Positions 50,862 through 59,061 of a stretch of 64,000 bases of DNA are shown piece after piece. Every line of letters starts with the position of its first letter. Position 1 is the stretch's first letter. Position numbers and translations under genes: made by a program. The notes beneath the pieces were generated by a model that had not been told where the DNA came from, searched no databases, and was given only the letters and a program-made list of their open reading frames with translations. The stretch covers positions 62,001 through 126,000 of the forward strand of contig JAKLGA010000008.1 of NCBI GenBank assembly GCA_022710975.1. The letters are read 5' to 3'. This DNA comes from Myxococcota bacterium (lineage in GTDB: Bacteria; Myxococcota; B64-G9).

Positions 50862-51485
50862 TTGACGGAGCACGAGGCACAGGCGGACGGCGCGGCGCAG
50901 GGCGCGGTCATCGCCGCCGAGGACGGCGCGGCGCGCGCGCAGCGCGGCCGGTGGCTGGTGCACGGCGCGGCGCTCCTGGCGCTATCCTCGACCTGCGTGG
51001 TCCTCGACCAGCTCACCAAGTGGATCGCGCTCTCGGCGCTCAGCCCCGGCCGGCCGGCCGTGCTGGTGCCCGGGTTCCTGAGCCTGGAGCTGCACCTGAA
51101 CCCGCACGGCGCCTTCGGCCTGTTCTCCGGCCTGCCCCAGGGCCTGCGGCTGCTGGTGCTGGTGGCGCTCAGCCTGGTGGCCATCACCGCCGTGTGCGTG
51201 CTGGTGATCCGCTCGCTCGGCCTCAGGCCGGCCAGCTCCGTCGCGCTCGGGCTGGTGCTGGGCGGGGGGCTGGCCAACCTCGGCGACCGGGTCTTCCGCG
51301 GGGGCCAGGTGGTCGACTTCATCCTGCTCCAGGTGGACGGCCTGTTCCGCTGGCCGACCTTCAACCTGGCCGACGCAGCCATCACCGCCGGCGTGGCGCT
51401 GCTGGCCGGCCTGTCGATTCACGGCTGGTACACCAAGACCCGGGCAGACAACCCGGAAACGTCCCAGAGGAGGGAAGTCCCATGA
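50862..51485 (+). CDS. lspA: Lipoprotein signal peptidase II (LspA)
   Basis: About 207 residues. I prefer the TTG at 50862 because GAGGAG lies 7 bases upstream; GTG 50841 has none. Four transmembrane helices carry the A8 family motifs: STCVVLDQLTKWIA, LNPHGAFGLFSG (N-x-G-x-x-F), GGGLANLGDRV (NxxDR) and VVDFI ... WPTFNLADAAI with the two catalytic Asp (DR and AD). It removes lipoprotein signal peptides at the conserved Cys. It sits inside the T2SS operon between gspF and gspG, its stop overlapping the gspG ATG (ATGA). The N-terminal 30 residues before the first helix are acidic and unusual. Confidence 0.9.
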   Translation: MTEHEAQADGAAQGAVIAAEDGAARAQRGRWLVHGAALLALSSTCVVLDQLTKWIALSALSPGRPAVLVPGFLSLELHLNPHGAFGLFSGLPQGLRLLVLVALSLVAITAVCVLVIRSLGLRPASSVALGLVLGGGLANLGDRVFRGGQVVDFILLQVDGLFRWPTFNLADAAITAGVALLAGLSIHGWYTKTRADNPETSQRREVP

Positions 51486-51886
51486 ACGTGAGGCAGAGGA
51501 CCCGCCGGCTGCTGCGCGGGCAGCGCGGCATGACGCTCATCGAGATCATGGTGGTCGTGGCCATCCTGGGCATGATGGCGACCGTCATCACGGTCTTCGC
51601 CGTGCGCCAGCTCGACCAGGCCAAGGTCGACAACTGCAAGGTGCAGATGCACGAGATCGCCAAGGCGCTCGATCTCTACAAGGTCAAGAAGGGCCAGTAC
51701 CCCACCACCGAGCAGGGGCTCCAGGAACTGGTCACCGCCGGCGAGCTCAAGGCGCTGCCCAAGGACTCCTGGCAGCGCGACTTCGAGTACATCCGCTCGA
51801 CCGCGTCGACCTACACCATCAAGTCCTACGGCGCCGACGGCGCGGCCGGCGGCGAGGGCTTCGACGCCGATCTCACGGTGGAGTAG
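51482..51886 (+). CDS. gspG: Major pseudopilin GspG
   Basis: A 134-residue prepilin. The leader MNVRQRTRRLLRGQRG precedes the cleavage site G|MTLIEIMVVVAILGMM; the mature form keeps Glu5. The rest matches GspG: CKVQMHEIAKALDLYKVKKGQYPTTEQGL, then PLD-like KDSWQRDFEYI, and a C-terminal SYGADGAAGGEGFDADL, the calcium-binding end (GsDg..GG.g..aDi). It is the major subunit of the T2SS pseudopilus. AGGAGGG precedes the ATG, which overlaps the lspA stop. A prepilin peptidase is not in this operon (CpaA is in the Tad locus). Confidence 0.95.
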   Translation: MNVRQRTRRLLRGQRGMTLIEIMVVVAILGMMATVITVFAVRQLDQAKVDNCKVQMHEIAKALDLYKVKKGQYPTTEQGLQELVTAGELKALPKDSWQRDFEYIRSTASTYTIKSYGADGAAGGEGFDADLTVE

Positions 51887-51910
51887 CGCCAGGGAGGCTC
51901 GCGACGCGCG

Positions 51911-52627
51911 ATGGCGAACCCGGTCCCCACCCCCCGCGCCCTGCCCGCCCGCCGGCCCGGCCGGCGCGCCACGGGGCTGCGCTGCCGCCTGCGCGGGCAG
52001 AGCGGGATGACGCTGATCGAGATCGCCATGGTGGTCGGGATCATGGTGCTCATCACCGGCCTGGTGGTGCCGCGCCTGACCAACCTGACCTGGCTGGAGC
52101 TGCGCACCGGGGCGCGCAAGCTCTCCGGCGCCATCCGCTACACCTACGAGATGGCCGCGCGCAAGAGCACGCCGCTTCGGCTGGTGCTCGATCTAGACGA
52201 GCGCGCCTGGTGGGTGGAGGGCTCCACCGACAAGGTGCTCCTCGACCGGGAGAAGGTCCAGGTCAAGGACGGCGCCCTGTCCAGCGAGCCGAGCGCGCGC
52301 GAGCAGCGCTTCGTCACCCGCAGCTACATCGAGAGCGGGGAGATGTGGAAGCCCAAGGACGAGCCGGGCTTCGCCGCCTACGGCGACATGCTCTCGCCCA
52401 AGGTGGTGCTGCCCGACGGGGTGGGCATCCAGGGCGTGTGGACCGCCCACCAGGACGAGCTGGTGAGCGTCGGCCAGGCCTACCTGTACTTCTTCCCCAG
52501 CGGGCAGACCGAGCGGGCCGTGATCCACCTGGTGGACGAGGACGAGAACATCTACAGCCTGCAGGTGGAGGGGCTGACCGGGCGGGTGCGCATCTCACCG
52601 TCGTACGTCGAGGTGCCCAATGAGTAG
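51911..52627 (+). CDS. gspH: Minor pseudopilin GspH
   Basis: A 238-residue prepilin with an unusually long basic leader (about 31 residues) before G|MTLIEIAMVVGIMVLITGLV. The Glu5 is kept. The mature part is a beta-rich GspH domain: LSGAIRYTYEMAARKSTPLRLVLDLDERAWWVE and later IYSLQVEGLTGRVRI. It is larger than typical GspH (about 170). It overlaps gspI by 8 bp. The assignment to H rests on its order after G and the fold; sequence identity in this family is always low. Confidence 0.88.
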   Translation: MANPVPTPRALPARRPGRRATGLRCRLRGQSGMTLIEIAMVVGIMVLITGLVVPRLTNLTWLELRTGARKLSGAIRYTYEMAARKSTPLRLVLDLDERAWWVEGSTDKVLLDREKVQVKDGALSSEPSAREQRFVTRSYIESGEMWKPKDEPGFAAYGDMLSPKVVLPDGVGIQGVWTAHQDELVSVGQAYLYFFPSGQTERAVIHLVDEDENIYSLQVEGLTGRVRISPSYVEVPNE

Positions 52628-53522
52628 CCCCGCAAACTGCGCGGGACGAGAGACTCTTCGCGCGGGGAGGCTCGCTCGAGTTTCCAGCCTGCGCGACGCG
52701 CGGGGCTTCACCCTCCTGGAGATGATGGTGGCGATCGGCATCCTGGCCATCTCCTACGTCACCCTGATGCAGGCCGAGGCCGGCGCCATCCGCATGAGCA
52801 CCTACGGCAAGCAGCTCACCATCGCCACCTTCCTGGCCCAGTCCAAGATCGAGGAGGTGGAGGAGAAGCTGACCCGCGAGGGCTTCCCGGACATGGACGA
52901 CACGGACGACGGCACCTTCGAGGAGCAGGGCTTCCCCTCGTTCCGCTGGAAGCTCGAGGTGAACAAGGTCGAGCTGCCCATCGGCGAGGTGCTCAACCAG
53001 CTGCTGTCCAACATGGGCGGGGACGGCGACGACGAGGACGGCGCGGGCGGCGGCCTGGCCGGGGCGCTGGGCGGGCTGGGCGGGCTCGGCCAGGGGCTGG
53101 ACCAGGCCACGTCCGGCAAGCTGGAGGAGCTCGCGGGCGGCCTGGGCGGCGGCCTGGGCGGCGCGCTGGGCGGGGCCGGCGGCGGCATGGCCGGCATGCT
53201 CAACCCCGAGATGCTGTCGGGCAGCGTGGAGATGCTGTCCAGCATGCTCGAGCAGAGCCTGCGCGAGGTGCGGGTCACGGTCCTGTTCGGCGAGACCGAC
53301 GACCAGGTGACGCTGACCACGCACCTGGTCCAGGTGCCCCAGGCCCCGGGCGGCGGGGCGGCCGTGCCGGGCGCGCCGGGCGCGCCGGGCGGGCTCGATC
53401 CGAACGCGCTCAACAACACGAGCCTGCGCGGCGGCACCGGCGGTCCGGGCGGGTCGCTGGGCCCGGCCGGCACGAACCGGGGCGGCGGCTCGAGCGCCTT
53501 CAAGCCCACCGTCAACAAGTGA
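52620..53522 (+). CDS. gspI: Minor pseudopilin GspI with glycine-rich extension
   Basis: A 300-residue prepilin. The leader ends in RDARG|FTLLEMMVAIGILAISYVTL. Usual GspI is about 120-130 residues. Here the GspI fold is interrupted by an acidic, then Gly/Leu-rich low-complexity stretch (about 125-190, LGGLGGLGQGLDQ type) and followed by a second Gly/Pro-rich tail (about 235-300). The core strands (FRWKLEVNKVELPIGEV, LREVRVTVLFGETDDQVTL) still match. The start overlaps gspH by 8 bp and the stop forms a GTGA with gspJ. What the extensions do is unknown. Confidence 0.85.
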   Translation: MSSPANCAGRETLRAGRLARVSSLRDARGFTLLEMMVAIGILAISYVTLMQAEAGAIRMSTYGKQLTIATFLAQSKIEEVEEKLTREGFPDMDDTDDGTFEEQGFPSFRWKLEVNKVELPIGEVLNQLLSNMGGDGDDEDGAGGGLAGALGGLGGLGQGLDQATSGKLEELAGGLGGGLGGALGGAGGGMAGMLNPEMLSGSVEMLSSMLEQSLREVRVTVLFGETDDQVTLTTHLVQVPQAPGGGAAVPGAPGAPGGLDPNALNNTSLRGGTGGPGGSLGPAGTNRGGGSSAFKPTVNK

Positions 53523-54268
53523 GGGACCCGAGGGTGGAGCACACGCACGCCAGCACCCGCGCCCGAGCCCGCCGCGCGCCGCGGCCCGGGGCCGGCTTCA
53601 CCCTGATCGAGGTGCTGCTGGCGGTCACCCTGCTGGCCATGGTCTCCAGCCTGGTGTACGGCAGCTTCGCCCGCACGTTCGACGCGATCGACTACGTCGA
53701 GGGCGCGCAGGCGCGCTACCACGACCTGCGCCTGGCGCTCGAGCGCCTGGCGCGCGAGCTGTCGATGGCCTTCATCTACGACTGCCGCGAGGTGGACTCC
53801 CCCACCGGGGAGGAGACCTTCCGCACGCTGTTCAAGTCCGAGCGCCAGAGCGACGTGGACAAGCTGGTGTTCACCTCCTTCGCCCACATGCGCATGGTGC
53901 GGGACTCCAACGAGTCGGACCAGAGCGTGCTGACCTACTACGGCGACGACGACCCCGACGATCGTGATCTGACCGATCTGATGCGCAAGGAGAAGGTCCG
54001 CATCGACGGCGAGCCCGAGGAGGGCGGCCAGGCGGAGATCCTGTGCCGCGGCATCGAGTCGCTGCACTTCGAGTTCTGGGACGAGACCAAGACGGAGTGG
54101 GTGGAGGAGTGGGACTGCAGCCAGATCGAGCGCCTGAACCAGCTGCCCAAGCTGGTGCGCATCACGCTCACGGTCCTGGACGAAGCCGGCAAGGAGCTGC
54201 CGCTGAGCACCATCACCCGCATCTTCACCACCAAACCGCTGTCGATCTGGATGAAGCCATCGTCATGA
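53519..54268 (+). CDS. gspJ: Minor pseudopilin GspJ
   Basis: A 249-residue prepilin starting at GTG 53519, in GTGA overlap with gspI. The long basic leader ends at PGAG|FTLIEVLLAVTLLAMVSSLVYG. The mature protein has the J pattern: ALERLARELSMAFIYD near the N-terminus, later ILCRGIESLHFEFWDETKTEWVEEWDC and LPKLVRITLTVLDEAG. GspJ, K and I form the tip of the pseudopilus. An alternative GTG lies 15 bases inside. It ends in an ATGA overlap with gspK. Confidence 0.88.
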   Translation: MRDPRVEHTHASTRARARRAPRPGAGFTLIEVLLAVTLLAMVSSLVYGSFARTFDAIDYVEGAQARYHDLRLALERLARELSMAFIYDCREVDSPTGEETFRTLFKSERQSDVDKLVFTSFAHMRMVRDSNESDQSVLTYYGDDDPDDRDLTDLMRKEKVRIDGEPEEGGQAEILCRGIESLHFEFWDETKTEWVEEWDCSQIERLNQLPKLVRITLTVLDEAGKELPLSTITRIFTTKPLSIWMKPSS

Positions 54269-55461
54269 GCACCCGGCGCACACACCCGCGCCACGGCGAG
54301 CGCGGCATGGCCCTGCTGATGGTCCTGGTGACCATCGCCATGTTGACCGTGGCGGTGGTGGAGTTCCTGCACCAGAGCCGGGTCGAGCTGCAGACGGCGG
54401 CCAACGTGCGCGACCGGGCCAAGGCCTACTACCTGGCCCGCTCGGCGGCCAACTTCTCGCGCCTGATCCTCTACTTCCAGGGGCAGGCCGACCGCATGAG
54501 CGGCGGCACCCTGAAGCTCTACCAGCTCATCCCCATCGAGAGCGATCTCACCAAGGCCTTCACCTCGGGCGAGCTGGGCGACGCCTTCGGCCTGAAGGCG
54601 GAGGGCCTGGAGAAGAAGCGCGGCTTCGGCCAGTTCGACGGGAGCTTCTCGGCCACCATCGAGGACGAGTACGCCAAGATCAACCTCAACTCCCTCGACA
54701 GCATCGCCTCGATCGCCTCGCCGGCGGTGGCCCAGCTCGTGTCGCTCATCGCCGCCCCGCGCTACAAGCCCATGTGGGAGGCCGAGGACGCCGAGGGCCA
54801 GACCCACACCCCGGCGGACGTGGTCATGGCCATCCACGACTGGATCGACGTCGACAACACCGCCGACGCCTTCAACCCCGAGGCCGTGGTGGCCGACCCC
54901 TTCTCCCAGTCCGGGGTGTTCGTGCCGGGCACCGGGGACGAGGACTCGCGCTACGACATGCTGCGCTCGCCCTACAAGAACAAGAACAACCCGCTGCTGA
55001 CGGTGGACGAGCTGCACAACGTGCGCGGCGTGGGCGACGACTTCATGGACGAGTTCGGCAGCCACTTCACCGTCTACTCGGATCCCAACCTGCTGCTGAA
55101 CCTCAGCTCGGTGAACGATCCGATGATGATGCTGGCGGTGCTGTGCATGCAGCCGGAGAACATGGCGCTGTGCACCGAGCAGGGCCTGCCGCAGCTGCTG
55201 GAGGTGCTGGCCCTGTTCTTCGAGTTCCGTAACCTGATGCAGATGAGCACCTTCAGCGTGCCCAACGCCCAGGCCATCGCCGGCTTCTTCAGCGGCCAGG
55301 GCGCGACGCTCAGCCCCTACTTCCTCAAGAACCTGGCGCCCTTCAGCGACACGTTCTCCATCCAGGCCGAGGGCTCGGTGGGCGAGGTGCGGGTGGTGCT
55401 CAGGGCGGTGGTCAAGAACACCAACTCGGGCCAGGAGATCATGTACTGGCGGGTGATGTAG
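54265..55461 (+). CDS. gspK: Minor pseudopilin GspK
   Basis: A 398-residue protein. The leader MSTRRTHPRHGERG precedes MALLMVLVTIAMLTVAVV; the mature protein has no Glu5, as usual for GspK. The large helical domain follows, with the two SAM-like segments (DVVMAIHDWIDVD and NPLLTVDELHNVRGV) and the acidic calcium region. GspK caps the pseudopilus tip. The ATG overlaps the gspJ stop. Length agrees with the family (about 320-400). A Met-rich patch near 280-300 (NDPMMMLAVLCMQPENMALC) is unusual but not disruptive. Confidence 0.9.
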   Translation: MSTRRTHPRHGERGMALLMVLVTIAMLTVAVVEFLHQSRVELQTAANVRDRAKAYYLARSAANFSRLILYFQGQADRMSGGTLKLYQLIPIESDLTKAFTSGELGDAFGLKAEGLEKKRGFGQFDGSFSATIEDEYAKINLNSLDSIASIASPAVAQLVSLIAAPRYKPMWEAEDAEGQTHTPADVVMAIHDWIDVDNTADAFNPEAVVADPFSQSGVFVPGTGDEDSRYDMLRSPYKNKNNPLLTVDELHNVRGVGDDFMDEFGSHFTVYSDPNLLLNLSSVNDPMMMLAVLCMQPENMALCTEQGLPQLLEVLALFFEFRNLMQMSTFSVPNAQAIAGFFSGQGATLSPYFLKNLAPFSDTFSIQAEGSVGEVRVVLRAVVKNTNSGQEIMYWRVM

Positions 55462-55474
55462 GCGAGGGAGAGCC

Positions 55475-57073
55475 ATGGCGCAAGTGTCAGTCGGATTGGA
55501 TCTCGGCCAGGACACCGTGAAGCGGGTGCGGCTGCGCTCCACCTTCCGCCAGGTGGAGGTGCTGGATGCCACCAGCGTGCCCCTGCCGCGGGACGCGCGG
55601 CCCTACCCGGAGCGGCTGGCCGAGGCGCTGGGCGCGCTGGTCGGCCCGGGCGCCGACGCGCAGCTCGTGGCCACCGGCCTGCCGGGCGACGCGGTCAGCC
55701 TGCGGCTCCTGCAGCTGCCGTTCGCCGACACGCGCCGCATCCAGCAGACCATCGGCTACGAGCTGGAGGGCCAGATCCCCTTCGGCCTGGACGAGGTGGT
55801 GTTCGACTACCGGGTGGTGGATCGCCCGGCGGATGGCGGGGCGCGCTTGCTGGTGGCCATCTGCCAGCAGGCCCGCCTGGGGCAGTGGATGGAGCTGCTG
55901 CAGGCGGCGCGCGTCGACCCACGCCTGCTGGGCGCGGACAGCCTGGCCTACGGCAGCCTGATGGACCTGCTCCCGGCCGCCGGGGCCGGGGGTGCGCCGG
56001 CCGCCGAGGGTGGCAGCAGCCTGATCGTGGACATCGGCCTGCGCATGACCAACCTGTGCTTCCTCGGGCCGGAGGGCGTGGAGTTCGCCCGCTCCCTGAG
56101 CGGAGGCGGTCAGGAGGCCACCGCGCGCCTGGCCGAGGCCTTCAAGCTGGATGAGTCGCGGGCCGAGGACGGCAAGCGCCGGGCCGGCTACCTGGAGGTG
56201 GGCGGCGAGACGGCCGGCTCCCCCGAGCAGGTCATGGTCTCGGACGCCCTGCGCAAGGCCGTCGACGGCCTGGTGCGCGAGATACGCCAGACGCTCGGCA
56301 GCCACCGCAACCTGACGGGCCGGGAGACCGCCCGGGTCTTCCTGTGCGGCGGCGGCGCGCGTCTGCAGAACCTGGACCGCTACCTGGCCGGGGAGCTCGG
56401 CCTGCCCGTCTCGCGCCTGGAGGCCAGCCAGCTCGAGCTGCCGGGGGCCGGGCGGCTGGCCGAGGGCGAGGCCGTCGGCACCGACTGGACCAAGGCCCTG
56501 GCCCTGGCGCTCCAGGCCCACCAGGGCGGGCGCCACGGCTGGCTCAACCTGCGCAAGGGCGCCTTCGCCTTCAAGGGCGACTTCGCCCAGATGCGGGGCG
56601 TGGCGCTCACCAGCGTGGTGGCGGTGCTCATCCTGGTGCTGCTCGGCCTGGGCAACGCGGTCGTGCAGTGGCTCGGCCTGCGCTCGACGGACCAGGCGCT
56701 CGACGGCCGTATCCGCGAGGTGACCCAGGCCATCCTGGGGAAGCCCTACGACAACATCGACGTGGCCCTCTCGATCATCAAGGAGAAGACCTCGCCCGAG
56801 GCGGATCTGCTGCCCCGGGTGACCGCGCTGGCCAACCTGCGCCAGATCCACGAGCGCCTGCCGGCGGAGGTGAAGGTGCGGCTGAAGGACGTCAACATCA
56901 GCCCGAAGAAGATCCGCCTGGAGGGTTACACCGACTCCTTCGAGTCGGTCGAGCGCATGAAGGCCGAGCTGGAGAAGGAGAAGTGCTTCACCAAGGTGGA
57001 GCCCGGCCGGACCCGCAGGACCAAGGACGAGTCGGAGGTCGAGTTCGAGTTGACCATCGTGGGCGGGTGCTGA
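55475..57073 (+). CDS. gspL: Type II secretion protein GspL
   Basis: A 532-residue inner-membrane protein. The cytoplasmic part is an actin-like PilM/GspL fold: VSVGLDLGQDTVKRVRL at the N-terminus, SSLIVDIGLRMTNLCFL and VFLCGGGARLQNLDRYL. One transmembrane helix (VALTSVVAVLILVLLGLGNAVV, about 370-392) leads to a periplasmic ferredoxin-like domain (VKVRLKDVNISPKKIRLEGYTDSFESVERM). It binds GspE on the cytoplasmic side and GspM on the periplasmic side. It looks nearer to PilM/PilN fused than to Enterobacterial GspL, which is common outside Gammaproteobacteria. Spacing to gspM 22 bp. Confidence 0.88.
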   Translation: MAQVSVGLDLGQDTVKRVRLRSTFRQVEVLDATSVPLPRDARPYPERLAEALGALVGPGADAQLVATGLPGDAVSLRLLQLPFADTRRIQQTIGYELEGQIPFGLDEVVFDYRVVDRPADGGARLLVAICQQARLGQWMELLQAARVDPRLLGADSLAYGSLMDLLPAAGAGGAPAAEGGSSLIVDIGLRMTNLCFLGPEGVEFARSLSGGGQEATARLAEAFKLDESRAEDGKRRAGYLEVGGETAGSPEQVMVSDALRKAVDGLVREIRQTLGSHRNLTGRETARVFLCGGGARLQNLDRYLAGELGLPVSRLEASQLELPGAGRLAEGEAVGTDWTKALALALQAHQGGRHGWLNLRKGAFAFKGDFAQMRGVALTSVVAVLILVLLGLGNAVVQWLGLRSTDQALDGRIREVTQAILGKPYDNIDVALSIIKEKTSPEADLLPRVTALANLRQIHERLPAEVKVRLKDVNISPKKIRLEGYTDSFESVERMKAELEKEKCFTKVEPGRTRRTKDESEVEFELTIVGGC

Positions 57074-57095
57074 CGGCCCGCGGCGGAGAACCGAC

Positions 57096-57719
57096 ATGTC
57101 GCCCAAGCTGAACCGCATCGAGAACCTGACCGCCGCCCTGGGGCGCCTGTCCCCGCGCGAGCGGGTGATGGTCATCGGCCTGGTGGTGGCCGTGCTCATG
57201 TTCGTGGGCACCCTGCTGGCGCTGTGGATCTCCTCGTCGCTCTCCAGCCTCGAGCGCCGCATCGCCGACAAGACGTCCAAGCTCGAGACCATGCTCGGCG
57301 TCCGCCAGACGTTCGAGGAGGCCAAGACCGTCCAGAAGCGCTCCCAGGACGTCATGCGCCGCGGCCGCGAGATCCAGCTCATGGGCATGCTGGAGACGCT
57401 GGCCAAGCAGCAGGGCGTCAACATCGGAGACATGAAGCAGGCCACCCCGAGCGTGGACACCGCCACCAAGGTCCGGGAGAACAAGGTCGAGGTGAACATC
57501 AAGCAGATCACCATCGACCGGCTGGTGGAGTTCCTGGAGGAGCTCGAGCGGCGCGCCAAGACCGTCGCCATCCGCAAGCTGCACGTGCGGCAGAACTTCC
57601 AGCAGCCGGACCAGCTCGAGGTGAGCTTCACGGTGTCGAACTTCGAGCTGCTCGTCGAGGAGGAGGCCCCGGCCCCGGCCGCCCCCTCCTCCTCGCCGGC
57701 CGAGGCCAAGGCGAAATGA
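57096..57719 (+). CDS. gspM: Type II secretion protein GspM
   Basis: A 207-residue protein. A short cytoplasmic N-terminus containing LSPRERVMVIGLVVAVLMFVG precedes one transmembrane helix; the periplasmic part is a coiled stretch (SLERRIADKTSKLETM) and a ferredoxin-like domain (VEFLEELERRAKTVAIRKLHVRQNF). The Ser-Pro-Arg-Glu-Arg before the helix is the family's hallmark (s.REr.ll). It pairs with GspL. GGAG precedes the ATG. The stop forms an ATGA with gspN. The C-terminus ends in a short Ala/Pro tail. Confidence 0.88.
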   Translation: MSPKLNRIENLTAALGRLSPRERVMVIGLVVAVLMFVGTLLALWISSSLSSLERRIADKTSKLETMLGVRQTFEEAKTVQKRSQDVMRRGREIQLMGMLETLAKQQGVNIGDMKQATPSVDTATKVRENKVEVNIKQITIDRLVEFLEELERRAKTVAIRKLHVRQNFQQPDQLEVSFTVSNFELLVEEEAPAPAAPSSSPAEAKAK

Positions 57720-58903
57720 AGACAAAAATCCTCAAGGGCGTGCTGTACACCCTGTTCTTCCTGGTGTGCCTGGCCTTCTTCGTGGTCCGGGGCTTCCCGA
57801 TCCAGCTGGTGGCCGACAAGCTCACCAGCGACGTCGAGCAGCGCTACGGCCTGCGCCTGGTCACCGGCAGCCTGGAGACCCTCTTCCCCGCCGGCGTGCA
57901 GGCCAGCGAGCTGCGCCTGACCAAGCAGTCCGGCGACGACAGCCCCGGCCTGGTGGTGCCCGTGGAGCGGGTCAAGGCCCGCATCTCGCTGCTCGGCCTG
58001 CTGGCGGGGCACCAGGACGTGAGCTTCCAGGTCGAGCTGTTCGCCGGCCGCGTGGACGGCGAGACGCGCCTGGACGGGGACCAGCGCAAGCTGAAGGCCT
58101 CCCTCGTCTCGCTCGACCTGGCCAAGCTGCCCATCTGGAAGGACCTGCTCGGCCTGGAGCTGGCCGGCAAGCTGTCGGGCGAGATCGATCTGGAGGTGAG
58201 CCCCAAGGATCTCAAGGCCACCACCGGCACGCTGGCGCTGACGCTCGAGCAGGGCACGCTCGGCGAGGGCAGCATCAAGGGCCTCAGCATCCCCAAGATC
58301 GCGCTCGGCAAGACCCAGCTCGAGCTGGCGCTGGCCAAGGGCAAGGCCGAGGTGAAGACCTTCAAGGTGCAGTCGGACGACCTCGAGGCCAACCTGACCG
58401 AGAGCTACCTGCTGCTGCAGAAGGAGCTCATCCAGACCAACGCCCGCGGCAAGGTGCGCTTCCGGCTGACCGAGGACTTCCTGGCCAAGAACCCCAAGTT
58501 CAAGGACCTCATCCAGCTCACCGGCATGAACCAGGCGCGCTCGGACGACGGCTTCTTCACCTACCAGCTCTTCGGGCGCATCGATCACCTGCAGTTCCGG
58601 CCCCAGCGCGGGCCGAGCGGGGCGGGTGGCGCCGGCGGGCGCAACGCGACCATCGCCCCGCTGGCCTCCCCGGGCTCCCGGCCGGGCATGACCGCCAAGC
58701 CTGACACGCGGCCCGACCTGGGCAAGCCCGGGTTCCGGCCGAGCAGCAAGCCCGGCACCAGCGCGCCGGCCACGACCAGGCCGGAGCCCGAGCCCAGGAC
58801 CGAGCCGGAGCCGGAGCCTGAGCCCACGCCCGAGCCCGCGCCGCCGCCCGAGCCGGAGCCCGAGCCCACGCCCGAGCCCGCGCCCGAGACCGAGACCGAG
58901 TAA
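57716..58903 (+). CDS. gspN: Type II secretion protein GspN with Pro-Glu tail
   Basis: A 395-residue protein. One N-terminal helix (GVLYTLFFLVCLAFFVVRGFP) anchors it in the inner membrane. Residues 25-290 match the GspN domain of the larger deltaproteobacterial form, with AsmA-like rhythm (LRLVTGSLETLFPAGVQASELRL, VSFQVELFAGRVDGETRL). The last 100 residues are low complexity, ending in about eight Pro-Glu pairs, probably a periplasmic spacer. GspN is the last gene; no terminator is visible in the 158-bp gap to the convergent lipoprotein gene. Confidence 0.82.
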   Translation: MKTKILKGVLYTLFFLVCLAFFVVRGFPIQLVADKLTSDVEQRYGLRLVTGSLETLFPAGVQASELRLTKQSGDDSPGLVVPVERVKARISLLGLLAGHQDVSFQVELFAGRVDGETRLDGDQRKLKASLVSLDLAKLPIWKDLLGLELAGKLSGEIDLEVSPKDLKATTGTLALTLEQGTLGEGSIKGLSIPKIALGKTQLELALAKGKAEVKTFKVQSDDLEANLTESYLLLQKELIQTNARGKVRFRLTEDFLAKNPKFKDLIQLTGMNQARSDDGFFTYQLFGRIDHLQFRPQRGPSGAGGAGGRNATIAPLASPGSRPGMTAKPDTRPDLGKPGFRPSSKPGTSAPATTRPEPEPRTEPEPEPEPTPEPAPPPEPEPEPTPEPAPETETE

Positions 58904-59061
58904 CTCCCCTCCGTCCCTTTCCTCCAGCCGCGCGACGGGCCACCCCCAGACCTGCGAGGCGGAGTCGTCACGGGTCGGGCTGGCACCTGGGCTGGCTCCC
59001 GAGCCCGAGAAGCGCCCCGGGGAATGGCTGGGGAGAGGGTGTCGAGGACGGTCGCGCGCGG

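Noticed and set aside
58904-59061. Terminator for the T2SS operon
   Set aside because: No hairpin with a T-run could be found in this gap.
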